Assembly: GCF_000265385.1 (NCBI RefSeq)
Contig: NC_018013.1
Location: 647,001 to 711,000 of the forward strand
Direction of reading: 5' to 3'
DNA length: 64,000 bases
From: Aequorivita sublithincola DSM 14238
GTDB lineage: Bacteria > Bacteroidota > Bacteroidia > Flavobacteriales > Flavobacteriaceae
Shown here: in pieces, positions 1 through 7,388 of the stretch
Numbering within the stretch: the stretch's first letter is position 1
Layout: every line of letters begins with the position of its first letter
Position numbers and translations under genes: made by a program
The notes under the pieces: generated by a model
Database searches by the model: none
What the model was told of the DNA's origin: nothing
Seen by the model: the letters and a program-made list of their open reading frames with translations, nothing else

Positions 1-36
1 AAACCCGTGAAAGATGCACAGGAAAAAGAAGCTTAA
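1..36 (+). CDS. C-terminal tail of an unidentified CDS
   Basis: Frame 1 reads eleven residues (KPVKDAQEKEA) and then TAA at 34-36. A strong intrinsic terminator follows about 30 bp later, which supports this being the real end of a gene that starts outside the window. The tail is charged and carries no recognisable motif, so no function can be assigned. Confidence 0.55.
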   Translation, partial: KPVKDAQEKEA

Positions 37-68
37 AACACTTTTGATTTTCGTTTTAAGCTGAATGG

Positions 69-112
69 AAAAGGTATTTAAAAACAATATTGTTTTTAAA
101 TACCTTTTTCTT
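69..112 (+). terminator. Intrinsic terminator after the left-edge gene
   Basis: The arms 70-88 and 89-107 are perfect 19-nt inverted repeats (AAAGGTATTTAAAAACAAT and its complement), followed by a T-rich run. The symmetry and A/T flanks mean it could work in both directions. It separates the left-edge gene from the HMG-CoA reductase gene. Confidence 0.85.
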
Positions 113-177
113 TATTAAATGATTCTGAAGAAACTACATCGAAATACTATCTTTGCTATTAATTGATATATACATAA

Positions 178-1491
178 ATGAACCAATCTGTTTCTGGATT
201 TTCTAAGAAAACTAAAGCCGAAAAAATTGAATGGCTTGCAGAAAACTATCTGCAAAACAATCCAAATTCCATTCAAATTTTAAAAAATTACTGGAATGAA
301 GACGCTTCGTTACAGCAACTTCACGACGATTTTATTGAAAATACGCTTTCAAACTATTATTTACCTTTTGGAATCGCACCCAACTTTTTGATTGATGGAG
401 AGCTTTACGCTTTACCAATGGTTACAGAGGAAAGCTCGGTTGTTGCCGCTGCCAGCAATGCCGCCAAGTTTTGGTTTGAGCGCGGTGGGTTTAAGGCTGA
501 AGTCATTTCAACAGAAAAAAATGGTCAAATACATTTCAATTTCTACGGAGATGAAAAAGAATTTGAAGCTTTTTTTGAAGAAACAAAACCGAAACTTCGC
601 AACAGCATCCAATCCATCGAAAAAAACATGAAAGCCCGCGGCGGTGGACTTTTAGAACTTTCGCTAGTTGATAAATCACATATACTAGAAGGATATTTTT
701 ACATTCACGCAACCTTTGAAACTTTGGATGCTATGGGTGCCAATTTCATAAACAGTTGTTTGGAACAAATGGCACACACTTTTGAAGAGGAAGCCAGAAA
801 TTTTGGAACATTTCAGAAGAAAAAAACCTTTCCTGAAGTTGTGATGAGCATCCTCTCCAACTACGTTCCCGAATGTTTGGTTCGTGCCGAAGTGAGCTGT
901 AAAGTTGAAGAATTAACTACAAAACATTACGAAGGAAAACATTTTGCAGAAAAATTTGTACGCGCCATAGATATAGCAAAAACCGAGACAAGACGAGCCG
1001 TGACGCATAATAAAGGAATTATGAACGGTGTGGACGCTGTTGTTTTGGCAACTGGAAATGATTTCCGCGCTGTTGAAGCGGGAGTTCACGCGTATGCAGC
1101 CAGAAATAGCTATTACGGAAGCTTAACACACGCTAAAATCGAAGACGATGTTTTCACCTTTTGGATTGAATTGCCGTTGGCTATTGGTACTGTTGGCGGT
1201 TTAACATCGCTTCATCCACTAACAAGATTGGCTTTTGAAATTCTTCAAAAACCAGATGCTAAGGAATTAATGAAAATTATAGCAGTTGCCGGTTTAGCCC
1301 AAAACTTTGCAGCAATTCGGTCTTTGGTTACAACCGGAATCCAAAAAGGACATATGAAAATGCACTTGATGAATATTTTAAACCAATTCAACGCTTCAAA
1401 GGAAGAAAAAAATGAGTCATTGGAATATTTTAAGGAGAATGCGGTTTCGCATAGTTCTGTGGTAGCTTTTTTGGAAAATATTAGGAAATAG
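178..1491 (+). CDS. Hydroxymethylglutaryl-CoA reductase, class II (degradative) type
   Basis: Interconverts HMG-CoA and mevalonate, the committed mevalonate-pathway step for isoprenoids. The 437-aa length fits class II bacterial enzymes. Class motifs are visible: LPFGIAPNFLIDG near residue 62, the catalytic-Glu region VTEESSVVAAASNAA at 82-96, DAMGAN in the middle, HNKGIMNG with the putative catalytic Lys279, ATGNDFRAVEAG with Asp295, and a C-terminal GHM with His392. All four catalytic residues known in the family are therefore present. The next gene, a GHMP kinase, begins 2 bp after this stop, so the two form an operon; in Bacteroidota this pairing serves mevalonate synthesis despite the 'degradative' family name. 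Cofactor preference (NADH or NADPH) cannot be read here. Confidence 0.93.
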   Translation: MNQSVSGFSKKTKAEKIEWLAENYLQNNPNSIQILKNYWNEDASLQQLHDDFIENTLSNYYLPFGIAPNFLIDGELYALPMVTEESSVVAAASNAAKFWFERGGFKAEVISTEKNGQIHFNFYGDEKEFEAFFEETKPKLRNSIQSIEKNMKARGGGLLELSLVDKSHILEGYFYIHATFETLDAMGANFINSCLEQMAHTFEEEARNFGTFQKKKTFPEVVMSILSNYVPECLVRAEVSCKVEELTTKHYEGKHFAEKFVRAIDIAKTETRRAVTHNKGIMNGVDAVVLATGNDFRAVEAGVHAYAARNSYYGSLTHAKIEDDVFTFWIELPLAIGTVGGLTSLHPLTRLAFEILQKPDAKELMKIIAVAGLAQNFAAIRSLVTTGIQKGHMKMHLMNILNQFNASKEEKNESLEYFKENAVSHSSVVAFLENIRK

Positions 1492-1493
1492 GT

Positions 1494-2402
1494 ATGCTTA
1501 AATTCCACAGCAACGGAAAATTATTGCTCACAGGTGAATATGTAGTGCTTGATGGCGCTACTGCATTGGCTATTCCCACTAAATTTGGACAGTTTTTGGA
1601 AGTTGACTCTTCAACAAAGAAAGAGATTAACTGGAAAAGTTTGGATGAAAAAGGAGTGGTTTGGTTTGAAGATTTCTTCACTTCGCATACTTTTCAAAGT
1701 AAAAATACTGAAAATACAATCTCAAAAACACTCTCAACAATTCTTCGTGAAGCAAAAAAACTAAATCAAAATTTCCTTTCCATAGAAGAAGGTATCATTG
1801 TAATCACTAAACTTGACTTTCCCCGAAATTGGGGCTTGGGCACTTCTTCAACTTTGATAAACAACATTGCACAATGGGCAGAAGTAGATGCTTTTGAACT
1901 TTTGAAAAATAGTTTTGGAGGAAGCGGATACGATATTGCAGCAGCGCAAAATGATTCTCCTATTTTATACGAATTGCAAAATGGAATTCCAAAATTTGAA
2001 AAAGTAAAACTCAATTGGAGCTTTACAGACCGTCTGTTTTTTGTTCACTTAAACCAAAAACAAGATAGTAAAGAAGGGATTTCGAGATACAGAAATGCAT
2101 CGGTTGATAAAAAACTCATTCAACAAATTTCAAACATCAGTCATAATCTCTTGACTTGCAATTCACTTTCAGAATTTGAAAAGTTGATGAATTTACACGA
2201 GGAAATTATTTCGAAAATTATAGGTCTTCCAACTATTAAAGAGCAGTTTTTTAGTGATTATTCTGGAACAATCAAAAGTTTAGGCGCTTGGGGTGGGGAT
2301 TTTGTATTAGCGACTGGAAATGTAATGAATCAGGAATATTTTAGAAGAAAAGGTTTTGGAACTATTATTTCATTTGAAGAAATGATTAAAATCTATAAAT
2401 AA
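1494..2402 (+). CDS. GYDIA-family GHMP kinase (mevalonate-pathway-type small-molecule kinase)
   Basis: A 302-aa GHMP-superfamily kinase (galacto-, homoserine, mevalonate, phosphomevalonate). The N terminus has the substrate-side motif LLTGEYVVLDGATALAIP (11-28), the glycine-rich ATP loop WGLGTSST is at 113-120, and the signature GSGYDIAAA at 144-151 names the GYDIA family. It begins two bases after the HMG-CoA reductase stop, so translational coupling is likely. The context suggests a mevalonate or phosphomevalonate kinase, but the exact substrate is inferred from the neighbour, not from sequence. The stop TAA at 2400-2402 shares its last base with the ATG of the next gene. Confidence 0.9.
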   Translation: MLKFHSNGKLLLTGEYVVLDGATALAIPTKFGQFLEVDSSTKKEINWKSLDEKGVVWFEDFFTSHTFQSKNTENTISKTLSTILREAKKLNQNFLSIEEGIIVITKLDFPRNWGLGTSSTLINNIAQWAEVDAFELLKNSFGGSGYDIAAAQNDSPILYELQNGIPKFEKVKLNWSFTDRLFFVHLNQKQDSKEGISRYRNASVDKKLIQQISNISHNLLTCNSLSEFEKLMNLHEEIISKIIGLPTIKEQFFSDYSGTIKSLGAWGGDFVLATGNVMNQEYFRRKGFGTIISFEEMIKIYK

Positions 2403-2878
2403 TGAAATTTTTCATTCTATTTTTATTGACTTTTTTCTGCTTTCAAACATCAATATCCCAAGTTGAAGTATCTTCTGGAACTTCAAAATATAGTGGCGAT
2501 ATTATCTGTAATATCAAGGATGGCAACATTTATAACGAAAACTCGAACTATTCAGGAGATATTCTATGTAACATATCCGATAACAAAATCTACAAGAAAA
2601 ATTCAAAATATTCTGGAGATATTCTTTTTTCGATATCAAATGGAAAGGTTTATCAGGGTAATTCTAATTACTCGGGAGATGTCTTAATGAACATTAAGGA
2701 CGGAAAAGTCTATACTAAAAATTCTAATTATTCAGGAGATATAATAATGAATATAAGGGACGGGAAGGTTTACAACGGAAATTCAAATTATAGCGGCGAC
2801 ATTCTTTTTAATATAGATAATATGGTTTCTATTGAAGAATTTGTGGCTATTTATTATGTTTTTAAGTATGTCTATTAA
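2402..2878 (+). CDS. Secreted protein made of 20-residue tandem repeats
   Basis: Not a family I can name. The 158-aa product has a signal peptide (about 1-20, hydrophobic run ending SISQ). From residue 28 to about 140 it consists of six near-exact 20-residue units of the form (S/N)-x-Y-S-G-D-I-[LI]-x-N-I-x-[DN]-G-K-[VI]-Y-x-x-N; the last is partial. A short hydrophobic tail (VSIEEFVAIYYVFKYVY) ends it. Such short aromatic/glycine repeats usually form beta-solenoids or beta-helices, which is inference. It overlaps the GHMP kinase stop by one base, so it is probably co-transcribed with the mevalonate genes, though nothing else links it to that pathway. Confidence 0.75.
   Translation: MKFFILFLLTFFCFQTSISQVEVSSGTSKYSGDIICNIKDGNIYNENSNYSGDILCNISDNKIYKKNSKYSGDILFSISNGKVYQGNSNYSGDVLMNIKDGKVYTKNSNYSGDIIMNIRDGKVYNGNSNYSGDILFNIDNMVSIEEFVAIYYVFKYVY
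2483..2821 (+). repeat. Six tandem 60-bp coding repeats
   Basis: The DNA repeats in phase with the 20-residue protein units, each around a core resembling TATTCAGGAGATATTCT. Copies differ mostly at third positions and a few residues, so they are old enough to have diverged but still keep an exact 60-bp spacing. Unequal crossing over could change copy number without breaking the frame. Confidence 0.85.
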
Positions 2879-2949
2879 TAAAAACTTCAATTTCGTCTAT
2901 TAGTCAGTCATTTATAAATGTAATTTCACATTTGTTTTCGCACCAAAAA

Positions 2950-2982
2950 ACAAAAAACCCTGTAAGTCATAGACTTACAGGG
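2950..2982 (-). terminator. Intrinsic terminator of the tRNA-Phe gene
   Basis: A GC-capped hairpin (CCCTGTAAGT at 2958-2967 pairs with ACTTACAGGG at 2973-2982) is followed on the minus strand by six T residues, complementary to the A run at 2952-2957. It lies 8 bp after the tRNA 3' end. Confidence 0.85.
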
Positions 2983-2990
2983 AGTTCTTG

Positions 2991-3063
2991 TGGTGCCTCC
3001 AAGAATCGAACTAGGGACACATGGATTTTCAGTCCATTGCTCTACCAACTGAGCTAAGGCACC
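2991..3063 (-). tRNA. tRNA-Phe (anticodon GAA)
   Basis: The minus strand folds as a 73-nt cloverleaf: acceptor arms GGTGCCT/AGGCACC, D arm with AGCTCAGTTGGTAGAGC, anticodon stem ATGGA/TCCAT with loop CTGAAAA (anticodon GAA, U33 and purine 37 present), and a T loop of the GTTCGATTC type. The discriminator base is A. No CCA is encoded (the next bases are CAA), so CCA must be added by the nucleotidyltransferase. A good promoter lies upstream and a terminator downstream, making it a single-gene unit. Confidence 0.96.
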
Positions 3064-3076
3064 ATTATTGAGACGG

Positions 3077-3107
3077 CAAATATAAAGCTATTTTCGTTTT
3101 TGCAAAA
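3077..3107 (-). promoter_or_regulatory. Bacteroidota-type promoter of tRNA-Phe
   Basis: On the minus strand a perfect -7 box TATATTTG (consensus TAnnTTTG) occupies 3084-3077. An upstream TTTTG at 3107-3103, 18 bp away, fits the -33 element. The G of the box lies about 14 bp before the mature tRNA 5' end, giving a short leader. Confidence 0.75.
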
Positions 3108-3208
3108 CATTAATTAAAAAAATAAAAAGATATTCCACTTTTACTTTAATAACACCTTAACAATAAGTTGTTAACTCAAGTTGTATTTTTATCCCCTCAA
3201 TAAAAAAA

Positions 3209-3937
3209 ATGAATCTAGTAATAGATGTAGGAAACACACTCGTAAAGCTTGGAGTATTTGACTCTGGCAAGCTTGAGCTAAAAAAAACGTGCAATAAAAA
3301 TGACTTTTTGCTTACTCTTGCTGAAATATCTGAAACTTTTCCAAATATTACAAAAACCATTGTTTCTTCAGTTGCAAATCTTTCGGAAGAGCAGCTTTCT
3401 AAGTTAAATCAACTATTTGATGTCTTCGTTTTAAACCACGAAACTAAAGTTCCATTTACTAATAAATACGGAACGCCAGAAACTTTGGGAATAGACCGGA
3501 TTGCTTTAGTGAGCGCGGCTACCGAACACTATTCAAACAAAAATGTATTGATAATTGATGCAGGAACCTGCGTTACTTATGATTTTATAAATGAAGAAAA
3601 CGAATATTTGGGCGGTGCGATTTCTCCTGGTATTTCACTTCGATATAAAGCGCTACATACGTTTACAGAAAAATTACCGTTACTTGAAACAAACCATCCC
3701 AATACATATATAGGAAACAATACTAATGACTCAATCCATTCGGGAGTCGTTAACGGTATTTTATTCGAATTAGACGGCTTTATAACTGAGTATAGAAAAA
3801 ATTATAACAATTTAACAGTTATTTTAACAGGAGGAGACACACATTTTTTGCGAGATAGCATAAAAAATGACATCTTTGCCAACTCAAATTTTTTATTGGA
3901 GGGATTGAACCATATTTTAGAATATAACAAGCTTTGA
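3209..3937 (+). CDS. coaX: Type III pantothenate kinase
   Basis: Phosphorylates pantothenate with ATP, the first step of coenzyme A synthesis, in the cytosol. The 242-aa protein has the ASKHA-fold markers of CoaX: the N-terminal phosphate loop DVGNT at 6-10, GTPETLGIDR at 89-98, IDAGTCVTYD at 116-125, GGAISPG at 135-141 and a late TGGDTHFL. It heads a rightward run of envelope genes, and the following OMP gene overlaps its stop by one base. Type III kinases are potassium-dependent and not feedback-inhibited by CoA, which is family knowledge. Confidence 0.96.
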   Translation: MNLVIDVGNTLVKLGVFDSGKLELKKTCNKNDFLLTLAEISETFPNITKTIVSSVANLSEEQLSKLNQLFDVFVLNHETKVPFTNKYGTPETLGIDRIALVSAATEHYSNKNVLIIDAGTCVTYDFINEENEYLGGAISPGISLRYKALHTFTEKLPLLETNHPNTYIGNNTNDSIHSGVVNGILFELDGFITEYRKNYNNLTVILTGGDTHFLRDSIKNDIFANSNFLLEGLNHILEYNKL

Positions 3938-5175
3938 TGTTTAAAAAAATAGTAATTGGTTTATTTTTACTTATAACCAGTATCGCTCTTGCCCAGGAAG
4001 GAACCACCTCACCTTATTCATTTTACGGTATTGGGTCGCTAAAATTTCGCGGTACTGTAGAAAATAGAGCTATGGGAGGCTTAAGTGTTTTCTCTGATAG
4101 TATTCACCTAAATCTTCAGAATCCTGCTGGATATTCTGGATTGCGATTGATTAACTTTTCAATCGGGGCTAGTCATAAAGCAATTACTCAAAAAACCGCT
4201 ACAGAAAGCCAAAACACTTCATCTACAACCTTGGATTATATGGCTATGGGAATACCAATGGGTAAATTCGGAATGGGTTTCGGATTGATCCCTTATTCTT
4301 CTGTAGGCTATGATTTTTATTCTGAAACAGACAAAAACATTACGCAATATGAAGGAATGGGTGGCTTAAACAAGGCCTTTCTTTCTCTTGGTTATCAAGT
4401 TACACCAGAACTAAGCATAGGTGCAGATGTAAATTATAACTTTGGTAAAATAGAGAATACCGCTGTTACACAAAAATTTGATGTTCAAAACGGAACTCGT
4501 GTGGTTAACAGATCTAATCTTTCTGGTTTCAACGTTAACATTGGAGCGATGTACAAAAGCATGGTAACGGAAGACCTTGAACTTACTGGATCGGTAACTT
4601 TTAGTCCTGGAACAAAATTCTCTTCAGAAAATTATAGAAAAACAGGAAGTGTTTCTATTCTACCTTCTGGAATATTCTCAGTTGATGAAAGAGAAGTTCC
4701 TGTGGCAGACACAGATTTTACTTTTCCTTCGCAAATCACACTTGGTTTAGGGATGAGCAAACCTAAAAATTGGGGTCTTGGATTGGAATACGTAAACCAA
4801 AAAACGAGTAATTTTACAAATCGTGCTTTCACCAATGAAAATGTAACCTATAACAACGCGTCCAAAGCTAAATTGGGAGGATTTTATATTCCTAACTATA
4901 ATTCCTTCGGAAATTACTTAAATAGAGTTGTTTACAGAGCTGGAGTAAGAGTAGAACAGACAGGTTTAAACATAGACGGACACGACATAAATGAGTTTGG
5001 CATATCTTTTGGAGTTGGACTACCTATCGGAAAGTTATTCTCTAATATGAACTTAGGGTTTGAACTTGGAAAACGAGGAACAAACGATTTTGGTTTGATC
5101 CAAGAAAACTTTTTCAACACATTCTTAAGCTTCTCATTAAACGATCGCTGGTTCGAAAAAAGATTATATGACTAA
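3937..5175 (+). CDS. Putative outer-membrane beta-barrel protein
   Basis: I chose the ATG at 3937, which shares a base with the coaX TGA; an in-frame TTG three bases earlier is less likely. The 412-aa product has a signal peptide (MFKKIVIGLFLLITSIALAQ). The mature part begins TSPYSFYGIGSLKF, then alternates glycine and aromatic residues in short amphipathic strands and ends in a strand close to the C terminus, typical of Bacteroidota OMPs with a FadL/PorV-like look (RAMGGLSVFSDSIHLNLQNPAGYSGL). No transport substrate can be deduced. The next gene overlaps its end, so this is an operon member between coaX and the TPR/LptC genes. Confidence 0.8.
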   Translation: MFKKIVIGLFLLITSIALAQEGTTSPYSFYGIGSLKFRGTVENRAMGGLSVFSDSIHLNLQNPAGYSGLRLINFSIGASHKAITQKTATESQNTSSTTLDYMAMGIPMGKFGMGFGLIPYSSVGYDFYSETDKNITQYEGMGGLNKAFLSLGYQVTPELSIGADVNYNFGKIENTAVTQKFDVQNGTRVVNRSNLSGFNVNIGAMYKSMVTEDLELTGSVTFSPGTKFSSENYRKTGSVSILPSGIFSVDEREVPVADTDFTFPSQITLGLGMSKPKNWGLGLEYVNQKTSNFTNRAFTNENVTYNNASKAKLGGFYIPNYNSFGNYLNRVVYRAGVRVEQTGLNIDGHDINEFGISFGVGLPIGKLFSNMNLGFELGKRGTNDFGLIQENFFNTFLSFSLNDRWFEKRLYD

Positions 5176-5194
5176 TACTACTAATAGCAATACC

Positions 5195-6559
5195 ATGAAA
5201 ACAAAATTCCTTTTATTAATTACCGTTGCACTACTTTCTGTTTCTGCAAAGTCGATCGCCCAGGCACCTGATGATTGTACCATTCTATTGTCTTATTTTA
5301 CGGAACAAGCTAAGGTGAAAAATTACGAAGCAGCACTGCCTCATTATGAAAAACTGATAAAAGACTGTCCTAAAGCTAATATGGCTATTTACCAATACGC
5401 GGTAAAAATGTTTGACTATTTTATTGAAGAAAAAGGCGATAAAAGTAAAGTGAATGATCTTATTGAGGCATATCAATTAAGACTTCAAAACTTTCCAGAG
5501 CAAACCAAAGAAGGTGATGTACTTTCTACAATTGCTCAAATAAAATATGATAACAACATAGGAACTAAAGAAGAACAATTTAAAGCTTACGATGAAGCCT
5601 TCAAAAAATATCCTGCAGATTTCACCAGCGGAAAAAGTCTTTATACTTATTTCTCTCTTGCTGTAGATTTACAGAGCGAAGGAAAGAAAAGCCTTCAAGA
5701 AATTTTTGATCTTTATGACGTTGTAATCAGTAAAATTGATACTGAGAAAAATAGCCTTGCTTCAAAACTTACTCCTTTAATGGATAAGGAAGAAGCAGGA
5801 ACTGCGTTAACTGATAAAGAACAACGTGCCAAAGATGTTTACGAAAACAACCTAGGCGTTTATGGAACTGTTGAAGGAAGCGTTAACGGAAAATTAGGCC
5901 AGTTAGCAGATTGTCCTAACCTTATTCCTCTTTACGAAAAGGATTATGAAGAGAAAAAGAACGATATTGATTGGTTGAAAAATGCAAGTAACAGACTTGA
6001 TGCAAAAGATTGTGAAAGCCCGTTATCAAACAAATTGGCCGTTCGTCTTCACGAATTGGAACCAAGTTCAACTTCTGCATACTTATTAGGTAAGCAAGCT
6101 GAATCTGAAGGTAAAGCTTCTAAAGCTTTGGAATACTTTAACCAAGCAGCAGATCTTGAAAGCGACAATTCTAAAAAAGCACGTATTTATTATAGTATTG
6201 CAGAAAACTACCGCAAAAAAGGAAGTTATGGAACTGCAAGAAATTACTATAACAAAATGCTTGACGCAAAACCATCTGCTGGAATCGCTTATTTAAAAAT
6301 CGCACAAATGATTGGTGATAGTTCAAATAGCTGTGGAAGCACAGTATTTGAAAAAAGAGCTATTAACTGGCTTGCTGCAGATATGGCGGCAAAAGCTGCT
6401 AGAGTAGACGGATCACTTGCTTCATCTGCAAATGCTGCTGCTAGTGCTTACAGACAACGTGCCCCTCAAGCAAGCGATATCTTCTCTGAAGGTATGGCAG
6501 GTAAAACAGTTAAATTTAACTGTTGGGTTGGCGGAAGCGTAAGGGTTCCTAACTTATAA
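5195..6559 (+). CDS. Exported tetratricopeptide-repeat protein
   Basis: A 454-aa exported TPR protein. The ATG at 5195 gives a clean signal peptide (MKTKFLLLITVALLSVSAKSIAQ). An in-frame ATG at 5168, overlapping the previous gene, would add only nine Asn/Thr-rich residues. Helical repeats run throughout, clearest around YFTEQAKVKNYEAALPHYEKL and, in the C-terminal third, SKALEYFNQAADLES and YRKKGSYGTARNYYNKML. Conserved cysteines occur near the C terminus. Periplasmic TPR proteins next to outer-membrane genes often scaffold assembly complexes; a role in LPS or OMP export with the following lptC is inference from context. Confidence 0.85.
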   Translation: MKTKFLLLITVALLSVSAKSIAQAPDDCTILLSYFTEQAKVKNYEAALPHYEKLIKDCPKANMAIYQYAVKMFDYFIEEKGDKSKVNDLIEAYQLRLQNFPEQTKEGDVLSTIAQIKYDNNIGTKEEQFKAYDEAFKKYPADFTSGKSLYTYFSLAVDLQSEGKKSLQEIFDLYDVVISKIDTEKNSLASKLTPLMDKEEAGTALTDKEQRAKDVYENNLGVYGTVEGSVNGKLGQLADCPNLIPLYEKDYEEKKNDIDWLKNASNRLDAKDCESPLSNKLAVRLHELEPSSTSAYLLGKQAESEGKASKALEYFNQAADLESDNSKKARIYYSIAENYRKKGSYGTARNYYNKMLDAKPSAGIAYLKIAQMIGDSSNSCGSTVFEKRAINWLAADMAAKAARVDGSLASSANAAASAYRQRAPQASDIFSEGMAGKTVKFNCWVGGSVRVPNL

Positions 6560-6579
6560 GAATGTACACCTCAATAAAT

Positions 6580-7140
6580 ATGTTTAAAAGCGTGATGGTC
6601 TTGCTATTGACCATCACGCTTTTTGCTTGTGAAAGTAATTACAAAAATGTAAAAAGGTTGAGTCTTTCAGACGGTGCGCCGATTGCTGAAGGAAAAGGAA
6701 TTAATTTTAAATATACAGATTCCGGGAAATTGGTCACAAATTTACTGGCTGATAAATTGCTAGATTATTCAAATCTAGAATTTCCGTATAAAGAATTTCC
6801 TAAAGGCATTGAAGTTCGTTTTTGGGACGAAGACGGTAAAAAAAACACAGTAACGGCAGACTATGCCATCCAGTTTGACAATACTGGCCTAGTAGATCTG
6901 CGAAGCAATGTTGTTGTCGTAACCGCGGACAGCGTGGTCCTAAAAGCGAACCAACTTTATTGGGACCAAAAAAATAAATGGATCTTTACAGACCAACCCT
7001 ACCGAATAAAATTCAAGGACGGATCCTATAACGATGGCGCCGTTGGGTTTGACAGCAGTGAAGATTTCACTACCTTTCTATCCAGAAAAAATCAAGGAGT
7101 TCAACTAGTTGACAAAACAAAAACTGAAGATGTTAAGTAA
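6580..7140 (+). CDS. lptC: LptC-like LPS-export periplasmic lipoprotein
   Basis: LptC is the bitopic component that carries LPS from the LptB2FG transporter to LptA. The 186-aa product (start at 6580) is a lipoprotein here: MFKSVMVLLLTITLFAC has a lipobox ending at Cys17, unlike the membrane-anchored E. coli protein but usual for Bacteroidota. The rest is a beta-rich LptC/OstA fold (TADYAIQFDNTGLVDLRSNVVVVTADSVVLKANQLYWDQKNKWIFTD split over strands), ending KTKTEDVK. An in-frame ATG at 6562 would add six residues. The signal-peptide codons coincide with a terminator-like hairpin. The following small gene overlaps its stop. Confidence 0.85.
   Translation: MFKSVMVLLLTITLFACESNYKNVKRLSLSDGAPIAEGKGINFKYTDSGKLVTNLLADKLLDYSNLEFPYKEFPKGIEVRFWDEDGKKNTVTADYAIQFDNTGLVDLRSNVVVVTADSVVLKANQLYWDQKNKWIFTDQPYRIKFKDGSYNDGAVGFDSSEDFTTFLSRKNQGVQLVDKTKTEDVK
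6586..6625 (+). terminator. Terminator-like hairpin inside the lptC signal-peptide codons
   Basis: A perfect 15-bp stem (AAAAGCGTGATGGTC at 6586-6600 with its complement at 6609-6623), 8-nt loop TTGCTATT, and a T run (6620-6624) have the layout of an intrinsic terminator. It starts 26 bp after the TPR gene stop but lies inside the first 15 codons of lptC. It could end most TPR transcripts or attenuate lptC. Confidence 0.65.
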
Positions 7141-7324
7141 ATTATACCGCTTTTTTGAATACGCATACCTTATATTCGCAGCCTTTTTTATTTATGAAGC
7201 AATAAATAAATGGAGCACCGAACCAAATCAGGCTTATCTTTTTATCTTTATTGCAGTAGTCGCTGTCTTTATGTTTTTCTTCAAAAGAAATTTCAGAAAG
7301 AAAATTGAAGAACGGAATAAATAG
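7130..7324 (+). CDS. Small two-helix membrane protein
   Basis: A 64-aa protein with two predicted membrane helices (YAYLIFAAFFIYEAI and YLFIFIAVVAVFMFFF) and a basic tail FKRNFRKKIEERNK that should stay in the cytosol. The ATG at 7130 overlaps the lptC stop; an upstream TTG in the same frame at 7109 is a weaker choice. Its place between lptC and the CNNM/CorC gene suggests co-expression, but I do not recognise a characterised family. Confidence 0.7.
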   Translation: MLSKLYRFFEYAYLIFAAFFIYEAINKWSTEPNQAYLFIFIAVVAVFMFFFKRNFRKKIEERNK

Positions 7325-7388
7325 TTTCAGGTTTCAAGTTGTCGAAACCCTAACTTTGAACCTCAAATCTTGAACCTTGAATCTATAA

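Noticed and set aside
2483..2821. 60-bp periodic repeats resembling a CRISPR or satellite
   Set aside because: The repeats are in frame, directly adjacent with no variable spacers, and encode 20-residue protein units. No cas gene is near.
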